The notes: generated from the sequence alone by a model not told the origin. A DNA stretch of 64,000 bases from Istiophorus platypterus (GCA_016859345.1 CM029121.1:6448911-6512910), one strand, 5' to 3'; positions 23,950 to 36,152 are shown, counted from the stretch's first letter. A program made the numbers and translations.

Positions 23950-24364
23950 CTGTATCGGTTGACAGACAGAGATCGCAACTTCAGAGAACAGTTTGATAAT
24001 TGATTTTAAAAATATCTTAAACAGAACAGATTAATGCAACTGACACACTAAACATTTTGCCATGACTAGGGGAAAATCTCAAAACTGAAGTCTAATTCTA
24101 ATGTTTTCCTTATTTTCTTTTTTTAACAACAAAGAAAAAAGCATTGCTTAAATGCCCTTTAGTCAAAGTAGATTCCATGTCATCAAAGCTCATTAATGCA
24201 CTTAAAACATTTAGCAGGCAAATTACAATGGAGGTTAAAAAAAAACTGAAAGTAGAGAAGAAGTATGCACTGAAACACAAGACCATGACATACTTGGCTT
24301 GGAAGAAAGATAAAGAAAAAAAATCGGATCTTTGAAGCATTTGGAGATTATTTTTTGGAGTTAC
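23950..24364 (-). other. Intron C/D (415 bp)
   Basis: GT-AG intron, phase 1. AT-rich, nothing recognised. A short open frame crossing it on the minus strand is an extension of exon C read through the donor. Confidence 0.9.
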
Positions 24365-24489
24365 CTGTGTGGAGTTTGACATGGCGGTCTCTGCTCCGCT
24401 TGTGTTTAAACAAACGGCTGCAGAAGGTGCACTTGAAAGGCAGCTTGTCACTGTGGATCTGCTCATGACGCTTCAGGTAGCTCAGGCGG
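24365..24489 (-). CDS. znf423: znf423 exon C: second half of finger 2, and finger 3
   Basis: 125 bp. Acceptor ccccacAG before 24489, donor ACAG|GTAAC after 24365, phase 2 in and phase 1 out. It completes finger 2 (SRLSYLKRHEQIH) and encodes finger 3 (CTFCSRLFKHKRSRDRHVKLH). It ends at the glycine of the HTG linker. In mammals these fingers belong to the N-terminal group that binds DNA at EBF/Olf-1-type sites. Confidence 0.97.
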
Positions 24490-25139
24490 CTGTGGGGAAT
24501 GAGAAGGAGAGAGATGATCAACAGCCAATATACTGTACAAGGACTCATGATAACAATGATCACCATTTATTTCAGTGGTCCACTCAAGAATTTACAAAGT
24601 ACTGGTGAAAAAGACATTCTTACAAACACAAATTCAAGTAGAGGCTACGTAGCTAAAAAAAAAAAATCATTTATTTAAAAGGTTTTAGTGCCTCTGCTGG
24701 GAATGTCATTCCCTGAAATCAGTGATCTGGTTGAGTCAAATTGAAATTAAACCCATTTTAGTATCCTCAATATTCAGCAATATGAAAGGAAAAAGAAAAG
24801 ACAGAACAAATAGGAAGAATGAGTAATTATGGATTATGATGGTGATGACTTTATGGTGTCTGTGACAGCTTCTCTTAAAGTGGGTCTTGCATCCCTAGAG
24901 AGGTGAGTGAGAAATGTATTCACCTCATTCCTTTTACTGTTTGCCTTAGTGGTCCACGTTACTATGGTAATATTGAAGATTTTGTTTATTTATATACTTA
25001 CTCATATTAATGAGTGGTATATGAGAATGCAACTAAATAAATATGGCATTGGTGTTATTTTCTATAATAAAAATGGTGTTTCAGTGCACTGAGGTGGCAA
25101 CTCAAAGATCTCGGGGAACCAAACATGTGCGTTTCATAC
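24490..25139 (-). other. Intron B/C (650 bp)
   Basis: GT-AG intron, phase 2, cutting finger 2 after its conserved phenylalanine. AT-rich, no recognised repeat. Confidence 0.9.
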
Positions 25140-25317
25140 CTGAAGGACTTGTCACAGAACTGGCAGGGGTATGGCAGACCTGCGCCCCCTTCCTCCTCGC
25201 CACCGGTGGCCATGCCGAGGTCACAACAGCCGTCGGGCATCTGTGAGGGGGATGCCACGTCTTTACTGGAGGGCGAGGAAGGCACCCAGGACAGCCCTGC
25301 TGGGTCATCATCACCAT
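25140..25317 (-). CDS. znf423: znf423 exon B: linker and first half of finger 2
   Basis: 178 bp. The acceptor is ctctgtcAG before 25317 and the donor AG|GTATG after 25140. It enters in phase 1, completing the D of DGDDDPAGLSW, and leaves in phase 2. It encodes the conserved serine-rich linker (SSPSSKDVASPSQM) and an acidic Gly-rich patch, then LPYPCQFCDKSF, the first half of finger 2. The intron falls directly after the conserved F of the finger. Mammals read through here inside one exon. Confidence 0.96.
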
Positions 25318-25854
25318 CTGACAGAGAGGGAGGTAGACATAGAAAATTTTAAGGCATACATTTGATCCATCTGCAGCTAAAAAAAAAAACAAAACAAAAC
25401 ATAAATGCAATTTTTGTATGCAGCTGCAGTATTTCAAAAAAGAAACAGGTGAGCACAGAGAGAAAAACTGAGGGTTAAACCAGGAGTATCAGAATGATTA
25501 AGCAGAAGTAACATCTTTCTTGGAAGGCAAGCAGCAGCAGGGGCAGCCTGTGGGAGTTCAAATGAGAAAAAAAAAATAAACAACATTTATCCTGGTTACA
25601 CACACACGAATGCAGAGGGAAAATGAGGATGGCAGAGATAAAGAAAGAGAATGAAACAGAAGAGAGACACACAATCCGGCAGCAGCAACATCTAAATAGA
25701 AAGCTCCAAGAACTATGTATCCCCAGTGGAGCCCAGAAATAAGGACAGAGTGTATTTTCTTTCCCTTCATCCTCCCTCTGCAGCCATCCCTCGTTCCATC
25801 CCTTCCCTCACCTCCCCTCCCCTCCCATCCCATCCCTCCATCCGTCCCCAAGGA

Positions 25855-25935
25855 CCATAGATCCGCCTCATCATATTTTCATTAGGGCCCTGGCAGATTG
25901 AAACGTCGGAAAAGCGATTAGGAGATGTGGAGAGC
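25855..25935. promoter_or_regulatory. Candidate conserved non-coding island near exon B
   Basis: Short unique segment (TCATTAGGGCCCTGGCAGAT, ACGTCGGAAAAGCGATTAGG) next to a pyrimidine tract, about 540 bp upstream of exon B on the transcript. Supported only by composition. Confidence 0.22.
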
Positions 25936-26528
25936 AGAGCGGAAAGATGGCAATATTCACTCCCTTTATCTGTCATACATAGGAGATTATGCATTGCTCT
26001 TTTCCTTTTTTCCTTTTTCCCTCTTTTTTTCCCCTACTGTGTAGTCTGGCACAGAGGCGACAAAAAGGCCACGACTCCTTTAATAGACACTTCAGAATGG
26101 ATTCAAGGCGACAAAGGAGGGGGCTGAATAATGCTTGATATTGTTCTGGTCGTCTTTGTGCGCTCTGTGAAGCAGCACAGTGAGGCTATTTAGTACTTGC
26201 CTGAAAAATGTAAAGGAGCGAGGAGATGAGAGGAAAGGGGAGGCTGTTTTCTTTGCTTTTATCTCATAGCTTTATTATCCAGGCCAACAACAAATCAAAG
26301 CGAGAGAATGAAGAAACCAGAGTGATAGGAGAGAGCGAGTGGAAAAAGTTCAACATGGTTTGTGCCAATATTCATCTTAAGGCCAATATTTCTAAAATGT
26401 AAACACTCTGACACTTGAGCATAGACACATGTGCAGTAGAGAAGTTTCTCTTGTTAATTTTAGAAACGCCTCCAAAGCACACAACGTTTTACCTCAGCCA
26501 ACTCCTACCAATCTTGAGTGTCTTCTGT

Positions 26529-26534
<6 letters not shown>

Positions 26535-26580
<46 letters not shown>

Positions 26581-26590
26581 GTGTGTGTGT
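26535..26590. repeat. (GT)n microsatellite
   Basis: About 28 units with one GC interruption. Confidence 0.95.
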
Positions 26591-27217
26591 CTGGTCTACT
26601 GTGTATTATGCCTTGCAGAGAGGGGGTGGAAAACAGATTCTTGTGATGAATCGATCACCGGGAAAATGTAGGCACTGCGATGAGCAAATAGAACTCTGCA
26701 GGGGGGTCCGGGTTAAAAAAAAGTATAAAAGCATGAATTATGAATTTGACTGGAAGCAAGAGGGAAAATAAAAAAATGCTTGAGAAAATATAAGGAATAG
26801 AGATATCAACACAAAGCCTAACAGTAAGGCTCAGACAGTGAGTAAGTGAGAGAGACAGATGAGGGAGAGGAAGAGAAACTGAGAGCATGGAGGAGGGAAG
26901 GAGGGAGGAAGAAGAAGTGTATGAAAGGTGAATGGAGAAAACAAAAAATATGTCATTATAGAGTACTGCATACAGTGATTAAAAATGACTGCACAGGAGA
27001 ACAAAAAAACAGAAATGCGATTGAGCTGAGACGAATTGAGAGGAGAACACAGATTTACTGAGGGAAATCTGCTTAAAACTCAAACTAGACAGAGAAACAG
27101 AAAAGTATAATTTTGTGATGTGTTTCAGATTAACTGTTTTTTTTTCTAATTATCTGACCTATTCTCTGAGGATTTTTTTTCTCGGGTCATAGTAACAACA
27201 CTATTAGATGAACTGTG

Positions 27218-27219
<2 letters not shown>

Positions 27220-27267
<48 letters not shown>
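27220..27267. repeat. (AT)n plus poly-T
   Basis: About 16 AT units continuing into a 16-T run. Confidence 0.95.
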
Positions 27268-27419
27268 GTTAAATCTGGTCCTTATTCACTATTAATGCCT
27301 AAGTACATCTCTCTTTTTTCACTTTAATTTCTCATTATGAAATTAAGTAATATATAAACATCTGATTCCACAGGGATAAGGTTTTCCCTCAGTATGCTAA
27401 TTTTAGTGATCATCAGTAG

Positions 27420-27942
27420 ACAGTGCTGAGCTGATCAGTCAATTAAACGCTTTGGTGATTAGAAAATAATCAAATTACACTGTATATTTGCAGCTTTATG
27501 CTCTTGAAATGGGAGTGTTTGATGCTTTTCTGTTTTAGATCATTTTAAGTTGAATATCTTTGGGTTTTGACTTTAGTTGGTCAGATAAAAGTACATGTCT
27601 CACTGTTTTCTGACATTTCATGGACTAATCATTGAGTAATTGACAAATGTAATTCATACTGATTCTGATACACTAACTCAAAGAATCTGCCAGCAGAGTC
27701 AGCATGGCTCAGTGTGTGAAATTCATTGAGCTAATTCTTATTTAAGGTAACTTGAGGCCAGGGACTAATGTGATATTGGAAACAATGACTATTATGATGA
27801 CACTGATAAAGTAACTAATGGGAATTGTTCACATCATAGCCAATACCTGACCGCTTCTAATAAGGCAAGTATCAGTGCTGAAATTAATGCAGTGTATTGA
27901 TTTACAGCATTATTCAAACATTATTTTTAGTTGCAACCCTTA
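27420..27942 (+). repeat. Fish AT-rich interspersed repeat, possibly interrupted
   Basis: The core 27440-27650 (GAATATCTTTGGGTTTTGAC, TTTTCTGACATTTCATGGAC, TAATCATTGAGTAATTGACA) resembles a common teleost repeat. That repeat normally ends ...AATAATCGTTAGTTGCAGCC. A matching end (TTATTTTTAGTTGCAACCCT) occurs only at 27920-27940, leaving about 265 bp of unrelated sequence between. Confidence 0.5.
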
Positions 27943-28609
27943 TTTATTTGTCTCAGAGGTATTGTTGTGTTTGAAAGGGATTTATGTTAAGTCAGTATAA
28001 GAGTCAGTACAAGAGTCAGAAACAGCTGAAACACAATTACAGAGTAAAGCTGTTACAGCTGTTTCCGACACAGTCTGAATGAGCACAACAATATGATAAA
28101 TCAAAACACCCGTCATGGTGCACAACACAATGCAGATCAAGCATGTACGTCTTTTAGCATAGCCTGAGTGATACAGCCTCAAACACAGATCGTAACCTCT
28201 CACCTTTAGCCTCTTTCTCTTGGCTGTGTCTGATGGGATTCACTCAACAATAACCAGAAAAAGAGAGTATGCAGTCGAACACCAGCCACAGAGTAAGACC
28301 CAAAATGGTTGTGATTGAGCAAAAAGAACAAAAACAAACTAAAACGACATGTAAGGAAAAGCAAAGCAGTGATGAAGAGGGAGTAAATGAGCCCCAGAAA
28401 AAAAACAATAAAAGAGTTTCTTCACAGTGCTGGTCTGAACACATGTGGACCATTATGGGCACACCAGTATGAGTCAGTTAAATGGTAATGTGTCAGAGGT
28501 GGGAAAGTGGGAGGAAGAGAGATTGAACAAGACAGAGATTCAGTCTGAGCAAAAGGGAGAAATCACTTTTGGAGGGGGAATGGAGGGGTGTTGAGAAAGA
28601 AGGGGAGGA

Positions 28610-28760
28610 GAGATTAGCGTCATTAAAGAGCCCTAATCCTCTGACTAGCGTGGCTGGCGCTAAAATGGAGGATCACACGGCTTTTTAACGGCGCCTTTGT
28701 CAGTCGGCCGCGAGGGGACCTGGCAAGACAAGGCCGAATGGCAAACTGGGAGAAACTGGA
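28610..28760. promoter_or_regulatory. Candidate conserved non-coding island
   Basis: About 150 bp without simple repeats inside repeat-rich intron. Its base composition is balanced and relatively CpG-rich (GGCGCCTTTGTCAGTCGGCC). No reading frame or transposon is recognised. ZNF423 introns are known to hold conserved non-coding elements. Proposed by composition only. Confidence 0.3.
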
Positions 28761-29943
28761 GGACGGGGAGGGGGAGCGAAGAAAATTTCAATGAAAAGTT
28801 AAATTAGAGAAGAATCCTCGCGAGGAGAGAAGATGAGGAGGATGGATGGTTTAGGGAGGGGGACTGGAGAAAAAAAAAACAGAGGGAGAAAAAGAAGTTG
28901 GAAAAAAAAAGGGAAGCAGGCAGGAGCAGGCGGACGCCGACACACGCTGTTCCTACCCCCGTCTCCTCCTCCTCCTTTCTGTTCTTCTCTGGCGAACGAA
29001 AATGAACGAGAGGAGCAGAGCGGAGGACCACAGGGCCCCAACCGCTCCACTCCCCCTTTATCTCTCACTCTACAGTCTTCTCCTTTCCCATCCATTCCCT
29101 CTTTCCTTCATCCCTCCCTCTGTCCCCAGCAGTCCCTCTACTCTTCTGTCTTCATTTCTCTTCCACTACCTCCCTCCCTCGCTCCCTCCCTCCGTCAGCT
29201 TTCATGTTGTTACTCATTATAGCGCTGACATCTCTCCCTCCGTCCCTCCGTCTCTCCAACAGTTTTTCCCCTACTGATGTTGGCCTTCACCCCTGTGTCT
29301 GGGCCTGGACGGGGCTGAGGGAGAGAGGGAGGGGGTGTTCCAGATGGACAGACTCTGAACTCCAGAGGAGAGGGAAGAGATGGTGGGATGAAAGAGGAGA
29401 CAAAAAAGAAGACGGGAGAGGAGAGGAGAGGAGAGAGCCCAGGGGTCTGTAATAAGAAATTAAAAGGACCAGAGAGGACCTAAACGGACCGCCTGAGTTT
29501 ACCTGAAACAACAGACACACAAATGCACACATGCAAACAACACACACACTCCCCGCATGTCTCTCTAATAGGCCAGACAGTGTCGCAACGTGTGGAGGAC
29601 ACAGCCTTGGTGAAACACTCTAATGAAGAGACACACATGCTGATTGATCTCTCTTTATGTTCCTGCCTCCCCTGTCAACGCCCCCCCCACCCCATCCAAA
29701 CTCAGTAACTTTGGCATGACTGTCACACAGAGGGAAAATAAATCAAAGCAGAAGTTTACAAGAGTTTACAAGATGGATCTCCTCTAAAAGAAACTGAAGA
29801 GACTATTGTGCTCTATAGTTTCCATTAAAAAATTTTAAAATAAAAAACAGTAGGTCTGTTCGAATTATTGGATAGCGTATCCAAATTTCTGCTGGCCTTG
29901 GGCATAAGGTTTAAAGTGACAATAAAACTCAATTGACTCATGA

Positions 29944-29980
29944 ATTGAGTCATTCACTTCACTGAAGTGAATGACTCAAT
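29944..29980. repeat. Perfect 37-bp palindrome
   Basis: Arms ATTGAGTCATTCACTTCA and its exact reverse complement are separated by a single C at 29962. No matching copy was noticed elsewhere in the window. Confidence 0.95.
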
Positions 29981-31778
29981 GGGTAGACAATCAAGAACAC
30001 TGGTTCAATTAGTTTACTATGGATAACAGCGTCAGCTAAATGCCTGAAATGGAAATACAATCCATGTATGTCATGCTTTCTCTCTTTTCTATCGCTTTGA
30101 TGTTTAAATCAAAGCAGCTTAGCTGATAGCAGCAAAAAGGTTTCATCTCCCAGTGCAGCTACTACAAGTGCAAAACTGCCTTCTACCCAGAGTAACATGC
30201 AAAAAATTATGAATTAACATTATAAATGAACAGCACACAGATTGATCTGCTAAGTTGAACATGCAATTAACTATGAGAACAAAAGATGAAATCCTTAAGA
30301 TGTCAAATATGCTAAATGAAACCTAAACCTAAATGATTCTTTTCGACGAAAGCCGTCTGCTTTCAGGCATTATCCAAAGTCAAACAAATGTGTTCACCTT
30401 GCATTTGGCTTTCTACCTGCTCAATTCTAGTCCTTCAAGCGCCTTTCTCTCCCCACCTCCCCTTCCTGCTCCCTTCTTTAAGCCCCTTGCCCCCTTCTGA
30501 CCATCTAACTCGCCTTTCCATCTTTCTGCTTGGACATCAGCCCAGACCTGCACCTTTCCCAGCGAGACCCCTGCTGACCTCCTATCCCTCCATCCCTCTC
30601 TCACTTTATCCCTTCTTCCACCGCTCCCCAGGCCCCCTCCGATGGCCCCAGGCTGCCCCGGGCGTGCACACACACACATGCACACAGCCCCAGACTCACA
30701 ATAGGGGGCAGAAAAACAACTTCCACCCTTGGCTCACTCTGGGCAGCACAGCATACAATCACTGTTGCTTTCACTCTCTCACACAAAAATACACAGACAA
30801 ACACAATTAGAGTAGAATTCAATGTCCAATACTATGTTAGGTTTACTGGGAAAATGGCATATCTCACACTTAATCATCATAATGTCTCCAGCTCACTCTT
30901 CATTTTTGTAAAGAAAATCCTGCAGGTTAAAATAATAGCAAGTCCATGCTTTCAGGTTCATGCCAGAATCATTTAGATGTGCAGCTGCCTGATTCTAGTT
31001 TCATTTTGCCTGATAAATTGCATGACCTATGTTTTTTGCTTTTTAGGAAGTCAGATTTTTTATTTTGATGTACTGCATAAGATATGATGTAGCCAAAACA
31101 ATAACAGTGACCATAAGCAAAGTAAGAAACCACACATGGGCTTTACAGCTGTGCCACAATCATCTGAAGGTTTTTACAAATACTACACATATTGCATTGG
31201 GATAGCTAGACAAGAGAATACAAGAAAGAGTTGGCATGGCAACCAATAATCTAAGCACAGCTTACTGGTTGCCATGCATTATGAGATTGCACAGTAGGAA
31301 TTTTTATTTGATCAGTCAGATTGTTTGGCTGAAACTACCTGTTGTGTAGTCCCATCTGATGTAGCGGTGAGGGATAGTAGAAGCAAGAATTAATTTTGCC
31401 ACAGAGAATACAGACACACTGATGCATTTTCATACTAAGTTCCACAGACAGTTCTCAAAAGTGATCGGTATTTGACATTGTATGTGCTTGTAGGGACATT
31501 TGGATCTCATGAGATGGTAGCAACGTGGCCTACACATACACACAAAAGTCTGCATATGCATCCAATATGATTCGATGTAAACTGGATGCAGCAGTTCAAA
31601 CATATGAACAGGTTGCAACCATCCACAGTCCTCTGCTACTGTCCTTGCAGTTCACTTGGGATGCATTCTGTTGGGACAAACACACACACAATCATGCACA
31701 TACGTGCCACAGCGAAGACAGATAGAGGGGATGATACAGCAGTCTGTCCAGGGCTTGAGCCCTTGAGGACACGATGGA

Positions 31779-31779
<1 letters not shown>

Positions 31780-31823
<44 letters not shown>

Positions 31824-31828
31824 ACACA

Positions 31829-31898
<70 letters not shown>
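31780..31898. repeat. (CA)n microsatellite, about 119 bp
   Basis: CA repeat with two TCA interruptions. Longest total CA-rich tract seen. Confidence 0.96.
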
Positions 31899-31901
<3 letters not shown>

Positions 31902-33131
31902 TAAGCAGGCTGTGGGGACCCTCACCTTCTGCCCTGGGAATGGGTCCGGCAGCTTTTGGACACTTTTGGGCGCCAACTGCTCCATATGGGGAGTGTGTGT
32001 TTGTGTGAGTGTGTTTGAGGGCAGAAGGTTAGGGGCAGGGGGCTAAGGATAGGGGTGGTTGACAGTGGGCTGGCAGATGACAAGTTTGTCCCTAACACTC
32101 AGTATAATATAGTGCAAGCAAAATGCATAGAATGGCTCAATGTTTAAAAACAAGGTCAGCGTAGGTTATAGAATTAATGAAGTAAATTGAGACTCACGCA
32201 GAACTAGTTTATTACAGTATCTGAGGCTTCCAGTTACTCAAGAAGAAGGAATACAATGCTGCCGACTGTTTGTTAGACTGTAAAGATGACAAACAAGCTT
32301 TTAAAAGTAGATGTAAAAATCAATCCACGCACTTTTCCAGACAATATATGCAAGACTGGTAATATTTCAGTGCAGGTTTTCAAGTCTTATCAGGGATTTC
32401 ATATTAAAAATATTTTTTTCCAATTAAGATGAATTTCCAGGACAATACTGCACACCCCTACGAAACTAGGATTTTTATAATGATTCTACAGCTTTAAAGG
32501 AGACAATGCTGATAGGTGTAAATACACAAAGCCGGAAATACAGTGTATTTGAGAAAGTAACTACTAAAACACATTGGTGGTTATTAAAATAAGTATTGGT
32601 ATCAATACCATTTAACAATAAATTGTACTAAAAAATGCTTCCACACTTACACAAAGTCAGGAGACAAGAAATAGACATATACACATACATATAAAAAACA
32701 CACACAGTCTGACTCTCTCACATACAAACATACACCATGTGGTAGAGGAGGGTTAGCATCTGCTTCCTCTTACCACATTTCGCTCTTTTTTCTCATCCTC
32801 TCTTTTCAGAATCTTTCTCGATAAGCTTTTTATCTCATCTTGTCCCAATTTCCTGAATATTTATTTCATCTTTTCTTTACATCCACAAAAAACATAGAAG
32901 GTACCTAAACTAGTGGCTAGTGGTTCAATTCCCTGTGTAGCAAAACTCCGTATCTCTCCCTCCTCCACCCTGCTCTCTGTCCATCTTGTCTGCTGTTTGT
33001 TCGCTCAGAAATGAGAACCAGCTGTCAGGCAGAGTGTTAGATAAACAACAACACCATGCCAACGCACACATACAGTACACCACATATGCACATATGCTCA
33101 CATGAAGATGCACGCACAAACACATGCACAA

Positions 33132-33156
33132 ACACACACACACACACACACACACA
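33132..33156. repeat. (CA)n microsatellite
   Basis: About 12 units. Confidence 0.93.
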
Positions 33157-34464
33157 AAGTGGTGTGGTCCCATTGTGTGTATGCCGGCGGCTATATCATC
33201 TATTTATAAGAATGAGGTTTGGTGGACTGACAGACTGCTCACTAACCTAGAAACACATTCACCTGAGTCACATACACACACACGATTCACTTCTCATACC
33301 TTCACACAGACAAGCTTGATCATAAATATACACACTCATGCACATAAGGAGGCCCTTGTTTACTGAAATACCCACAGAAGTACCCACATAACTGTAATAA
33401 TCCACACCCAGTTATGAATAATAACAGCCGAGTTACATTTCAAAGCATTATTAGTGCTACCTTGTGAATAATAATGGATAATTAGAATTTAGCAAGACCC
33501 TGATATAGGATTGCATACATCATTCAGTCGAACTGCATCCAGATACAAATGAAAGGATTGATCGACGGATGCATCAATTACATTACTGAGACACAAGTAC
33601 ACATATCTTCCCACATTCACCTACATGTACGTGAGACCTATAAATATCTGATGTAGGCAGGTGGAGCTTGCTGTTCAAAACACAAACACAGTGTTACACA
33701 CATAACCTGGTGAACAAACAAACAAACCCATTTTGTATATGTGGTACAAATACACCAAAAACACACACACACAAATAACTTGTGTTAAGCAGACTACCCA
33801 CTTGCAATGCCTCTCATTCTAGAGCAAAAAACTGAAGCAGTGCAGGTATATAAGCTGCCAAGAGATAGAAATGGGGAAAGACGGAGAGAGCAGGAGAGAA
33901 AAGGAGAGGAGAGAGAGACAGAGAGGCATTGAGGCTCCCAAAATCCCAAGAGAAAATGATAGAGGGGGGTCCTGTGCCCAGGGGAAGCCCAAGAGCAAGC
34001 TGCGAGAGGCGGGTACCGCCAGCCCACCGCTCCCCTTCACTCCCTTCCCTTCTGGAGGACGGGATCCTGGACAGCCCCCTACTCACAACTCCTAAATTCC
34101 CCAATGAGAGGAATACATGCACATGCACACACACTCACATGCACACACACACTGAAGAAGAGTCCCAAGGGGAGGAGCAGAGCAGAGCAGAACACCTGGA
34201 CCTGCCATTAGTGACACACTCAGGGATTAGAGGCACAGACGGCAAGAGAGATGGAGAGAGAGAATGCGCACTGGGATAGACGCACAGACTATATTCAGAT
34301 TGAATTAATGTGCATAAACATACACAAACACATGCAAGCACTAACAAATCTCATCTCGACCGAAATAAGGAGGCAAAAATATGAAAGAGCATGCAGATTG
34401 AATGCAAAATGAATTTCTGACTCATTTTAATCACATGGATTTGGTTTGTGTGTGTGTGAGAGTG

Positions 34465-34681
34465 TGGTCCAGGTATTGCTCTTTGTGTCGGGACCTAAAT
34501 CTGCTAAATCTGTTTACACAGTCATATTAATGAGGACTTGTCCTCCTTACGGGGACAAAAAGCAAGAACTAATAATGTAAATCATTACTTTTTAATGTAA
34601 AGACATGTTTTAAGGTTAGAGTAAGTCTCCAGGAAATTAACATAAGTTAATCTATTGTCCTATGAAGTCATGGAGACACGT
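34465..34681. repeat. TG-flanked short repeat, second type
   Basis: Between two TG-rich flanks: GGTCCAGGTATTGCTCTTTG, then GAGGACTTGTCCTCCTTACG, TTTTTAATGTAAAGACATG and GTCATGGAGACACGTGTATG. I recognise this order as a common fish interspersed repeat that sits next to TG microsatellites. Its sequence differs from the 7237/42357 type, although it shares the GAGGAC theme. Confidence 0.6.
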
Positions 34682-36046
34682 GTATGTGTGTGTTAGTGTT
34701 AGTGTGTGTGTGTGTGTGTGTGTGTACATGTGTGTACGTGTGTGTGTGTGTGTGTGTGTCAGTGTCAAGTTTAACAGAGTAAACAAATACAGTCCATTAT
34801 TGGGAGAAGAACTTGAAACCATGTTTCACAGGTGACTGGTGGTAAAGATTATGACCTCAACTTGAGTCTGTAAAGTGTTTCCACACCAATATTTACAAAT
34901 ATTACCCTACTACCAAATGTTGAAAAGATATTCAAGTATCAAAACTTCATAAACAGAAGACAAAAAGCTTTACTGCATTAAGGCTTTTTGTCATTCCCTC
35001 TGGCACCAATATCAGGTCGCTGCAGGCTTTCCTGCCCATTTCAGCTGTATTTAATCACATTCATATTGACTTGACTTTACAAGGGACCTGATCAAATTTA
35101 AGAGCAACCTAAATTGTATATGGTTTCATACATGTTCAGGCTCTAATTATCTATAATGCTGTTTTTGTAAGATTCTCTTCATGTGAGATTGTACGGTATG
35201 TGTATGGTTTGTAAGTTCTGTCCTAGATGTGTTAATTATTACATACACGTAGAAAAATACAGGTGTACGCACTCACTTGCTCACTTTCATGCCACCTGGA
35301 CACAGAGCATGTGCTGTAGAATAATTACTCATGCATAAAACCTTTGACTCCCTTGAGAAAGGCAATATTACCAGCTGAGGGTAAAGGACAGAGAGAAAGA
35401 AAAGGGCAAAAGGAGGAAAAACATTAAGAGGTGAAGGGGATTCAATGAGAGAAAGAAAGGGGTGAGACAAGACCAAAAATAATAAAAATAAAATTTAAAA
35501 GATTCAATGATTGTCACATAAAGGATTGGTTTACATTAACAAAAATAACCAGAAATGTAAAATATCAAAACACAAATGAGCACATTAAAGGTACGAGGTT
35601 ATTGATTATTATGGTAGTTAAACCTATACAGTCTAAATGCACTATCATTAAACATAAAGAAAGCAGAGTATATGTGTATGTGAGAAAGAGTGTTTAGGAG
35701 CCTTACAGAATAACTTCACGTGTGACACTTTCACACACTCCAGTAATAGCCTTTTTCCTTCTATAGTGCAGCCTTTATTTATCAAAATGCATACATGCAA
35801 AGAGACTTACATATGCCAACACACGCAGACAGGTCAGTTAGAAAGGGAATAATCCCCAAGTATCAGGTTCAATGTGACAGTAGAGAAGGAGAGGTTTCAA
35901 AATAAACCGTCCAGAAAAGAGGCTCCTGTGTGAATTGAAGACCACACACTGGCTGCAACAAAGAGCAGCGCTCAGACACACACAGGGAGGGACGCACAGA
36001 CAGAAACAAAGGTGGATTTGGTAAGGAAAAGTGTGTGGATGTGTGT

Positions 36047-36104
36047 GTGTGTGTTTGTGTTGGGGGGCAGGATGTGCGTGTGTGCGAGTGTGAGTGTGTC
36101 TCTC

Positions 36105-36152
<48 letters not shown>

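Larger units (their letters stand above)
25318..29500. other. Large intron A/B, 3' quarter: no coding exon seen
   Basis: Contains a pyrimidine-rich tract at 25751-25850, a GT tract at 26535-26590, an (AT)n plus T-run at 27220-27267, an interspersed repeat at about 27420-27942, and balanced unique islands near 25855-25935, 26140-26260 and 28610-28760. A mammalian ZNF423 isoform starts upstream of the large zinc-finger exon, so an internal promoter is possible here. I see no decisive promoter motif. Confidence 0.75.

Noticed and set aside
31586..32046. Poly Thr-His and Cys-Val open frames
   Set aside because: Direct translation of (CA)n/(TG)n repeats. The same applies to frames at 4367, 16458, 26415, 35838, 43271, 46730 and 62163.
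32915..32950. tRNA-like GGTTCAATTCCC
   Set aside because: It resembles a B box, but no A box or cloverleaf arms were found upstream.
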